In this document: in pieces, positions 7,745 through 13,270 of the stretch
How positions within the stretch are numbered: the stretch's first letter is position 1
How the letters are laid out: every line of letters begins with the position of its first letter
Assembly (NCBI GenBank): GCA_964544955.1
Contig: CAZJEB010000021.1
Span: forward strand, 1 to 13,270
Length of the DNA: 13,270 nt
Direction of reading: 5' to 3'
Source: JAAZPT01 sp964544955
GTDB taxonomy: Bacteria; Bacillota; Clostridia; Christensenellales; Aristaeellaceae
Program-made: the position numbers and the translations under genes
Notes under the pieces: model-generated
Told to the model about the DNA's origin: nothing
The model's input: only the letters and a program-made list of their open reading frames with translations
Databases searched by the model: none

Positions 7745-8989
7745 TTGAAAATTACTATGATTACTATAGGCTCAACGGGGGACGTAATGCCCTATATTTA
7801 TTTGGGTACTGAGCTAAAAAAAAGAGGATATGATATTACAATGTGCTCTTTTAGTAATTTTGAAAATGTAATATTAGAAAATGGATTTAAGTTTGCTGAA
7901 ATTGATAGTGATGCTGTTAATTTTATGCGACAAATAATGCAAAGCAATAAAGGCGGAATAAACTATTTAATTAATGTAGATAAAGAAATAAAAAATATAG
8001 GGATAAATATTCTTGATTCTGTTGATAGGGCTGCACGAGGTGCTGATGCTATAATCAGTGTTTTTTTTGGGTCCTTATCTCGTATAATTGCAGAAAAATA
8101 CAAAATAAAATATGTGCAAACACACTTTTACCCTATGGATGAAAATGACGTTGCACCCATTGCAACAGTTAAAATGTATGCTGGTGGTAAAGTATGGTAT
8201 CATATGAGCTATAAAATAGCTTATCTTATACTCAGTTCCTATGAAAATATTCGCCTTAGTAAATGGAGAAAAAAATATAAATTATCAAAGGGTAAAGTAT
8301 TAACTAAACCTGATTATACAATTGATGGTAAAAAGTTCCCTGTAATTTATGCTATTAGTGATACCGTTTTTCCTAAACAGGATTATTGGGATGATAATAT
8401 TTACGTTACAGGTTATTTTACAAGCCAAGATGCTGTAGATTATACTCCTGAACAAGGGCTTTTAGACTTTTTAAAAAACAACCCAAAAGTAGTTTATATA
8501 GGCTTTGGGTCGATGGTTTCTGATAACCTAAACAAATATATGAATATGGTTTTGGAAGCATTGAAGGATACTGGTATTGCAGCCATAATAACACAAGGTT
8601 GGGGAGAAATTCCAAATGTTGAAGGTAGTAATATTTATATAACAAAAGCAATACCCCATGAGTGGCTTTTTGATAAAGTTTATGCTGTTGTTCACCATGG
8701 CGGGGCGGGTACTTTTGCAGCTGGGTTAAGGCATGGTAAACCAACATTGGTTATACCATTTGGTGGAGATCAAAGCTTTAGCGCTCAAAGGGCTTACCGA
8801 TTGGGGATAGGACCTAAACCTATAGACTCTGAAAAGCTTACAGCTCAGAAATTGGCATCAAATTTAATTGAATTAGTTAACAATGAAAACTATAAAATAA
8901 ATGCAGAAGAAATAGCAGTTAAAGTTAAAGAGGAAAATGGCGTGGTTACAGCAGCCAATATAATTGAGGAATATTTTAGTAAGGTTTAA
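7745..8989 (+). CDS. GT1-family glycosyltransferase (sterol/macrolide glycosyltransferase type)
   Basis: A cytosolic GT-B enzyme of 414 residues. The N-terminal Rossmann half opens with the glycine loop GSTGDVMPYIYLG (about residues 8-20), typical of the acceptor side of sterol and macrolide glycosyltransferases. The C-terminal half carries the nucleotide-sugar signature: HHGGAGT at 317-323 and the sugar-contacting GGDQ ending at D342-Q343. Family members transfer a sugar from a nucleotide donor to a lipid or other small hydrophobic acceptor. The start is TTG at 7745, supported by AAGGGGGG (7731-7738) six bases upstream; no better start precedes the glycine loop. It follows the AAA+ gene after 24 bases and its stop is one base before the next start, so it is part of the operon. 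It may make a glycolipid acted on by the acyltransferases, but the sequence does not show the acceptor. Confidence 0.88.
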   Translation: MKITMITIGSTGDVMPYIYLGTELKKRGYDITMCSFSNFENVILENGFKFAEIDSDAVNFMRQIMQSNKGGINYLINVDKEIKNIGINILDSVDRAARGADAIISVFFGSLSRIIAEKYKIKYVQTHFYPMDENDVAPIATVKMYAGGKVWYHMSYKIAYLILSSYENIRLSKWRKKYKLSKGKVLTKPDYTIDGKKFPVIYAISDTVFPKQDYWDDNIYVTGYFTSQDAVDYTPEQGLLDFLKNNPKVVYIGFGSMVSDNLNKYMNMVLEALKDTGIAAIITQGWGEIPNVEGSNIYITKAIPHEWLFDKVYAVVHHGGAGTFAAGLRHGKPTLVIPFGGDQSFSAQRAYRLGIGPKPIDSEKLTAQKLASNLIELVNNENYKINAEEIAVKVKEENGVVTAANIIEEYFSKV

Positions 8990-8990
8990 T

Positions 8991-10412
8991 ATGCAAACAA
9001 AGCCAAGAAAACAATATAATAAAAATTATAGGTATGTAATTTTATTAGCAGCAATATTTTTGCTAATAGTGGTTACATACCTTATTTTAAAACCCAATAA
9101 TAAAGAAGAAATAACAAAAATAGATAATCCACTACCCTTTAAAACAATATATGATTTTTCTGATAATCCGCTAAAAGAAGTAGATGTTAGCCTTGCTAAT
9201 GGGCAATCATTTACATTGTTTAATAATGATGGAAAATTGAGTTTTAAAGATAATGAACAACAATATGTATTTGTAGATGATGATAGTAACGCTTCAATAC
9301 TAAATTTTTTAACTAAAATATCTGTTGAGGATACTGTATCTGAGGATGGGGTTGTAGAACCTGAAATGGGATTAGAACCTTATATACTTAAAGTAGATGC
9401 GGAATATAAGGATGGCAAAACACTAAGTTTACTATGTGGAAATCAAATTCCACTTACAAGTTATTTGTACTTTAAAATAGAAAATGAAAAGGGTATTTAT
9501 GCCATATCACCTGGCTTTTTTGAGGTTTTTAATCTACAAACGGATAGGCTTAGAAACTTTGATAAGCTACCAATAGAACGTAATTTAATAAACAAAATTA
9601 TTTATCAAAAAGCAGGTGGGGAAGTATTTAAGATAGATATACTAGCAGTTGAAAAGGAAAGAATTTACGGTAATTTAATAGGCGAATATACTTATCCAGC
9701 AAACCCTGTAATGTTGAACAATTTATGCAAAAGCTTTTCAGATATCGTTCCTGGTGCTTATGTTAAGCAGTTTGAAGAAGGAGATATGGAAAAATATGGA
9801 TTTGCAAGCAATGTTTCAACAAAAATTACAATAAATCAGAATGCTGCATATAAAATTGATGGTGATGAAACTATCATTGTTGATAAAAGTGAAATTACAA
9901 TAATTTTTGGATTTGATTTTGAGGAACATCAAAAATATATGTTGTATGATGATGTTATATATAGGGTTAGCACAATACTAATTGCGCCAATAATTCAAGG
10001 CGATTTTGAAAGTTTAATATCAATGGAACCATTTACACTATCGTTAGATGATCTTTCAAATATAAGCAATATTATTGATGATTTTGATGGGTTAACAAAT
10101 ACATGGAATGTAATGGTGAATAATAATACAGAAGAAATCAGCATAAGTAAAAATGACGCCAATTTTAACTTGGAAGATTTTAAAGAAATAATTAAAAGTT
10201 TAGTAACCAAAAGTGTAAATATAAAGTTAGATAAATTTTTGAATAGTTTCAGCGAAAAACCATTAAGGAAAATTACTATAAATTATTTAAATGGGCAAAA
10301 GCACGTTGTTGAATTTTACCATAAGGATAATTACCATGATATAGTAAGTGTAAATGGCGTTGCTGCATATGCTTGGCCTAAAGAATACACTAATACAGTA
10401 TTGCCTAGATAA
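8991..10412 (+). CDS. Membrane-anchored DUF4340 protein
   Basis: A protein of 473 residues with a basic N-terminus, one membrane segment (about residues 14-34) and a large outer domain. The outer domain shows the DUF4340 pattern: a region comparing an expected value to a remainder of the form LEPYILKV, a strand pair around DGKTLSLLCGNQ, then YLYFKIENEKGIYAI and a helix ending in LRNFDKLP. A second, weaker copy of the same type of fold may cover residues 230-400. DUF4340 proteins have no proven enzymatic role and often lie next to GldG-like or ABC-2 transporter genes; no transporter gene is present here. ATG 8991 is chosen because AAGG (8981-8984) is six bases upstream and the preceding stop is at 8987-8989; an in-frame TTG at 8964 would overlap the glycosyltransferase and lacks a binding site. 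Family call fairly sure, function unknown. Confidence 0.78.
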   Translation: MQTKPRKQYNKNYRYVILLAAIFLLIVVTYLILKPNNKEEITKIDNPLPFKTIYDFSDNPLKEVDVSLANGQSFTLFNNDGKLSFKDNEQQYVFVDDDSNASILNFLTKISVEDTVSEDGVVEPEMGLEPYILKVDAEYKDGKTLSLLCGNQIPLTSYLYFKIENEKGIYAISPGFFEVFNLQTDRLRNFDKLPIERNLINKIIYQKAGGEVFKIDILAVEKERIYGNLIGEYTYPANPVMLNNLCKSFSDIVPGAYVKQFEEGDMEKYGFASNVSTKITINQNAAYKIDGDETIIVDKSEITIIFGFDFEEHQKYMLYDDVIYRVSTILIAPIIQGDFESLISMEPFTLSLDDLSNISNIIDDFDGLTNTWNVMVNNNTEEISISKNDANFNLEDFKEIIKSLVTKSVNIKLDKFLNSFSEKPLRKITINYLNGQKHVVEFYHKDNYHDIVSVNGVAAYAWPKEYTNTVLPR

Positions 10413-10422
10413 ATATTTTTTG

Positions 10423-10451
10423 TTGAGAGCAATAAACACTTGTGATATAAT
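10423..10451 (+). promoter_or_regulatory. Promoter of pyrG
   Basis: TTGAGA (10423-10428), a 17-base spacer and a perfect TATAAT (10446-10451) are present, with an extended -10 TG at 10443-10444. Transcription would start near 10457, giving a leader of about 33 bases ending in the binding site AAGGAG (10478-10483). This is the strongest promoter in the window. The leader has no GGGC start and no hairpin, so the reiterative-transcription attenuation known for Bacillus pyrG is not evident here. Confidence 0.75.
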
Positions 10452-10489
10452 TAACCTGTTATTTTTAAATAGAAATCAAGGAGCGTAAT

Positions 10490-12100
10490 ATGAGCACCAA
10501 ATTTATTTTTGTAACTGGCGGGGTTGTTTCTTCCTTAGGTAAAGGAATTACTGCGGCATCTTTGGGAAGATTGTTGAAGGAAAGAGGGTACAAAGTATCA
10601 ATTCAAAAATTTGATCCCTATATAAATGTAGATCCAGGCACGATGAGCCCTTATCAACATGGTGAGGTTTTTATTACTGACGATGGTGCAGAAACAGATT
10701 TAGATTTAGGCCATTATGAACGCTTTATTGATGAAAATTTAACGCAAGCTGCCAATGTTACAAGTGGTAGAGTTTATAAAACAGTTATTGACAGGGAGCG
10801 TAGGGGGGAGTATCTTGGTGCAACAATACAAGTAATACCCCACATAACAAATGAAATTAAACGTAATATACTTGAAGTTTCAAGGCTTGAGGATGCACCA
10901 GATGTGGTTATTACAGAAATTGGTGGCACAGTTGGGGATATGGAGAGCCAACCATTCCTTGAAGCTATAAGGCAAATGAAAACTGAAGTAGGGAGCAATA
11001 ATTGCTTATACATTCATGTAACCTTGGTACCTTACCTTAATGCAGCAGGTGAAATAAAAACAAAGCCAACTCAACATAGTGTTAGAGAACTTGGAGGCAT
11101 AGGCATATATCCGGATATATTGGTTTGTAGATCTACTGTGCCACTAAGTGAGGGTGCCCTTGAAAGAATTTCAATGTTTTGTAATTTACCCAGGGAGCAA
11201 GTTTTTCAAAACCTTAATGGCAAAAGCATATATGAAGTGCCTTTAATGTTGAATGAGGAGGGTTTGGATAGCAAAGTATGTGAACTTCTTGGCTTAGAAA
11301 ACAACAATTATGATTTGGGTGAATGGAAAAACATTGTTGCCAGATTATTAAACACAAAAGATCAAGTGAATATTGCTATTATTGGAAAGTATGTTGAGTT
11401 GCCCAATGCATACCTTAGTGTTGTTGAATCCTTAAGTCATGGTGGGATATATAACGATATAAAGGTAAATATTAAGTGGGTTTCTGCTGAAAAAATTAAT
11501 GATGAAAATATACAAGAAACAATGGATGATGTTGACGGTATAATTGTACCTGGAGGTTTTGGCGAAAGGGGCCTTGAAGGCAAATTAATTGCAATACAAT
11601 ATGCAAGAGTACATAATATACCTTTTTTAGGAATATCTTTAGGTATGCAAATGGCGGTTGTTGAGTTTGCAAGGAATGTTATGGGATGGCGTGATGCTCA
11701 TACAACTGAAGCAAACCCCCACACTACTTACCCTGTTATTGATTTATTGCCTGGGCAAAAATTAGATAAGCTGGGCGAAACAATGCGTCTTGGAAAATAC
11801 AGATGTAGCCTTACTCCTGATACTCATGTTCAAAAGATATACGGAAGCCTTGAAATTGATGAAAGACATAGGCATCGCTATGAATTTAATAACAACTATA
11901 TAAAACAATTTGTTGATGCTGGCTTAGTAATAGCAGGTAAAAATCCCGATAATAATTTGGTGGAAATTATTGAAATAAAAGATCATCCTTTTTTTATAGG
12001 AGTACAATTTCATCCGGAGTTTAAAAGCAGACCTAATAGACCTCATCCATTATTTAAAGAATTTGTTAAATGTGCCAAACATTACAAAGATAATAAATAA
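10490..12100 (+). CDS. pyrG: CTP synthase with Ser in place of the glutaminase Cys
   Basis: A full-length CTP synthase of 536 residues (usual length about 535). It makes CTP from UTP and ATP with nitrogen from glutamine, the last step of pyrimidine nucleotide synthesis, in the cytosol. The synthase domain begins with the P-loop GGVVSSLGKG (10-19), followed by KFDPYINVDPGTM and EIGGTVGDMES, all typical. The C-terminal glutamine amidotransferase domain (about residues 295-536) keeps PGGFGERG and the His508/Glu510 pair in FHPEF. The nucleophile motif normally read as GICLGMQ is GISLGMQ here: residue 383 is Ser (codon TCT, 11636-11638). One base change from TGT explains it, so a sequencing error is possible. 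If real, the enzyme would be expected to lose glutamine use and depend on free ammonia. It has its own promoter and terminator and seems functionally separate from the acyltransferase genes. Confidence 0.97.
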   Translation: MSTKFIFVTGGVVSSLGKGITAASLGRLLKERGYKVSIQKFDPYINVDPGTMSPYQHGEVFITDDGAETDLDLGHYERFIDENLTQAANVTSGRVYKTVIDRERRGEYLGATIQVIPHITNEIKRNILEVSRLEDAPDVVITEIGGTVGDMESQPFLEAIRQMKTEVGSNNCLYIHVTLVPYLNAAGEIKTKPTQHSVRELGGIGIYPDILVCRSTVPLSEGALERISMFCNLPREQVFQNLNGKSIYEVPLMLNEEGLDSKVCELLGLENNNYDLGEWKNIVARLLNTKDQVNIAIIGKYVELPNAYLSVVESLSHGGIYNDIKVNIKWVSAEKINDENIQETMDDVDGIIVPGGFGERGLEGKLIAIQYARVHNIPFLGISLGMQMAVVEFARNVMGWRDAHTTEANPHTTYPVIDLLPGQKLDKLGETMRLGKYRCSLTPDTHVQKIYGSLEIDERHRHRYEFNNNYIKQFVDAGLVIAGKNPDNNLVEIIEIKDHPFFIGVQFHPEFKSRPNRPHPLFKEFVKCAKHYKDNK

Positions 12101-12122
12101 AAAAGCCCTCAAGGGCTTTTTT
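12099..12122. terminator. Bidirectional terminator between pyrG and the interrupted - strand gene
   Basis: A 10-base-pair stem (12099-12108 with 12113-12122, core AAGCCC/GGGCTT) encloses a four-base TCAA loop. The A-rich left arm and T-rich right arm supply a U-tract in either direction. It overlaps the pyrG stop on the left, and the loop begins at the stop codon of the - strand remnant, so it can end both converging transcripts. Confidence 0.92.
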
Positions 12123-12374
12123 GTTTTTGCATTAATTGCTTAAGTTTTCTAGGGATTTTTGTAATAATTCTTCCGATTTTATAAGATTTTGAATTTTTAA
12201 TAAATCTAAGTTCTTGTTTAGCTTTATTCATCTCTTGTTTAGCTTTATTCATCTCTTGTTTTAAGGTTTTAATTATTTGTTTATTATTGCTTTGAAAAAT
12301 ATTATCTACATACATTTGATTTTCATGAATATTTCTATTTTTAATAAAATTTATCCAAATATTATTGAATAATC
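12109..12374 (-). pseudogene. 3' remnant of a gene cut by an IS21-type element; possible surface-polysaccharide glycosyltransferase
   Basis: About 88 residues remain, ending at a TGA inside the terminator loop. Read from the insertion point, the fragment starts with a hydrophilic part containing NIHENQMYVDNIF, continues with a coiled coil made of heptad repeats (KQEMNKA twice), and ends with NSKSYKIGRIITKIPRKLK. This kind of basic tail (S-S-Y-x-IG-x-I-x-x-x-PRK) is common at the ends or between domains of glycosyltransferases for capsules and other surface polysaccharides; that link is pattern recognition only. The reading frame continues past 12374 into the insertion sequence up to 12441, but that part has a different base composition and belongs to the element. 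The 5' part of the gene should lie beyond the other end of the element, outside the window. Orientation is opposite to all other genes here. Confidence 0.55.
12212..12262 (-). repeat. 21-base tandem repeat encoding heptads
   Basis: Two identical 21-base units (12212-12232 and 12233-12253) are followed by a partial third (to 12262). On the - strand each unit codes for seven residues, one full coiled-coil turn (KQEMNKA), so changes in copy number keep both the frame and the heptad register. Confidence 0.9.
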
Positions 12375-12384
12375 TGCCCCGAAA

Positions 12385-12462
12385 TGAGCCATCAGTCCGG
12401 TTGACATGAAGCCGGCAATCCGGAGAAGGTGAAGCCACCATACCGGTCTAGACTGAGCCACA
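12385..12462 (+). repeat. Repeated TGAGCCA motifs in the end of the IS21-type element
   Basis: TGAGCCA occurs at 12385-12391 and again as TGAGCCACA at 12454-12462. A one-base-longer variant, TGAAGCCAC, lies at 12430-12438. IS21-family ends are known to carry multiple short terminal repeats bound by the transposase; these motifs fit that role, though this is inferred from position and copy number. Confidence 0.45.
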
Positions 12463-12467
12463 AACCT

Positions 12468-12473
12468 TATAAT
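12468..12473 (+). promoter_or_regulatory. Possible -10 box for istA
   Basis: A perfect TATAAT lies 47 bases before the istA start. No good -35 box is found 16 to 18 bases upstream, so the promoter may be weak or completed by sequence brought next to it when element ends are joined. Confidence 0.35.
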
Positions 12474-12480
12474 GTTTTCA

Positions 12481-12495
12481 TGTGCTTTGAGCACA
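12481..12495 (+). other. Hairpin in the istA leader
   Basis: TGTGCT (12481-12486) pairs perfectly with AGCACA (12490-12495) around a three-base loop. It lies just after the possible transcription start and about 10 bases before the ribosome binding site. No T-run follows, so it is not a classical terminator. It could protect against translation of transcripts entering from outside, but this is speculation. Confidence 0.5.
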
Positions 12496-12520
12496 AATAC
12501 ATTGTAAGGGGGTCATGAGG

Positions 12521-13270
12521 ATGACCGATTATCGAGAAATCATTCGACTGAATAGTTTAAACTTCAGTCAGAGAAACATTGCACTAAGCTGCGGTGCTTC
12601 TCGAAACACAGTATCACGAGTTTTGAAGAGGGCACAGGAACTGGATCTAGCTTGGCCGCTGGATGAACAGATGACAAACGCAGATCTTGAAAGGGTATTG
12701 TACCCCAAGGAAGAGAAAAATCTCAGCACCAAGCGAATGCCAGACTATAAGTACATCCGCAAAGAGCTATTAAAAAACGGAGTAAGCAAAAAACTGTTAT
12801 GGACTGAATACATGGAAGAGTGTCGCTTAAATAATCAAGAGCCGCTTATGTATTCGCAATTTTGCCATTACATTCAACAAGATGAAGACAAAAGACGAGC
12901 CACTATGCATATAAACCGTAAACCTGGGGAACAGGTCGAAGTGGATTGGGCAGGTGATGCAGCAAGTATAATAGATCCAGATACAGGTGAGATCATTAAT
13001 GCATATCTATTTGTGGGAGTAATGTCCTACAGTCAATATGCTTACGTTGAAGCTTTCGTGAATGAGAAGCAAAGAGCCTGGATATCTGCTCATATACATA
13101 TGTATGAGTACTTTGGCGGTGTTGCAAAGGTGCTGGTATCGGACAATTGCAAAACAGCGGTTGTGAGAACCGGTGGATGGTATAACCAAGAAGTTAACAC
13201 AACATACTATGAAATGGCAGAGCATTACGGCACTGCAATCATCCCGGCAAGAGTGAGAAAACCCAAGGAT
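12521..13270 (+). CDS. istA: IstA transposase of an IS21-family element (N-terminal 250 residues, cut by window end)
   Basis: The protein opens with TDYREIIRLNSL and a helix-turn-helix (about residues 16-37, with SQRNIALSCGASRNTVS), the classical start of IstA proteins, which binds the element ends. The DDE (RNase H-like) catalytic domain follows: the first Asp is D142 in VDWAGD and the second D208 in VSDNCK. The last residues, RVRKPKD, stand just before the place where the catalytic Glu is expected, so the third acidic residue is outside the window. IstA cuts and joins DNA ends in transposition together with the ATPase IstB. ATG 12521 has AAGGGGG (12506-12512) eight bases upstream; an in-frame ATG at 12515 is only two bases from that site and less likely. 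The frame is open to the last base with no stop or frameshift. Confidence 0.93.
   Translation, partial: MTDYREIIRLNSLNFSQRNIALSCGASRNTVSRVLKRAQELDLAWPLDEQMTNADLERVLYPKEEKNLSTKRMPDYKYIRKELLKNGVSKKLLWTEYMEECRLNNQEPLMYSQFCHYIQQDEDKRRATMHINRKPGEQVEVDWAGDAASIIDPDTGEIINAYLFVGVMSYSQYAYVEAFVNEKQRAWISAHIHMYEYFGGVAKVLVSDNCKTAVVRTGGWYNQEVNTTYYEMAEHYGTAIIPARVRKPKD

Larger units (their letters stand above)
12375..13270 (+). mobile_element. IS21-family insertion sequence, left end and part of istA (right side beyond the window)
   Basis: At about 12370-12375 the sequence changes from very AT-rich to moderate GC content. The element probably begins with TGCCCC at 12375, since IS21-type ends usually start with TG, but the boundary is accurate only to a few bases because the other end and any target duplication are outside the window. 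About 145 bases of non-coding end with repeated TGAGCCA motifs precede istA. The istB helper ATPase gene expected after istA is not in view. The insertion interrupts the - strand gene to its left. Confidence 0.75.

Noticed and set aside
8964..8990. TTG 8964 as start of the DUF4340 gene
   Set aside because: It would overlap the glycosyltransferase and has no binding site, while ATG 8991 has AAGG at a good distance.
10452..10489. Attenuator or reiterative-transcription control in the pyrG leader
   Set aside because: No run of G near the start site and no hairpin with T-run is present.
12360..12380. Repeat of the tRNA-Gly 3' end marking a genomic island
   Set aside because: No copy of the tRNA end is found near the right side, and pyrG within the interval is a core gene.
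12375..12441. N-terminal part of the - strand frame running to 12441
   Set aside because: It lies in insertion-sequence DNA with different composition; the ATG at 12441 is a chance start, not that of the interrupted gene.

Overview
The window reads as chromosomal DNA from a low-GC, Gram-positive anaerobe of the Clostridia type. The coding sequence is very AT-rich. Ribosome binding sites are mostly of the AAGGAGG/AAGGTG type, promoters match the vegetative sigma consensus with 17-base spacers, and the gene families (DHHW proteins, MBOAT, CbbX/SpoVK-like AAA+, DUF4340) are common in Clostridia. No genus can be named from the sequence alone.

Layout: a tRNA-Gly(UCC) with its own likely promoter and terminator (1-198) is followed by a run of nine genes, all on the + strand. 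These are a DHHW-family protein, an MBOAT membrane acyltransferase (AlgI type), three more DHHW paralogues, a CbbX/SpoVK-like AAA+ ATPase, a GT1 (sterol/macrolide type) glycosyltransferase, a membrane-anchored DUF4340 protein, and the CTP synthase gene pyrG. Promoters are visible before the first DHHW gene, before the MBOAT gene and before pyrG. No convincing terminator separates the genes from 279 to 10412, so the first eight are probably one transcription unit with a second internal promoter. A strong bidirectional terminator follows pyrG.

Right of that terminator, on the - strand, lies the 3' end of a gene with a heptad repeat and a glycosyltransferase-like tail. It is cut by the left end of an IS21-family insertion sequence whose istA runs off the window.

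Proposed joint function (inference): the MBOAT protein passes acyl groups through the membrane and the four DHHW proteins place them on an extracellular glycan. The GT1 enzyme may make a glycosylated acceptor in the cytosol, and the AAA+ and DUF4340 proteins are accessory parts of unknown role. The most unusual points are four non-identical DHHW transferase-like proteins around a single MBOAT, and a CTP synthase whose glutaminase nucleophile is Ser instead of Cys.
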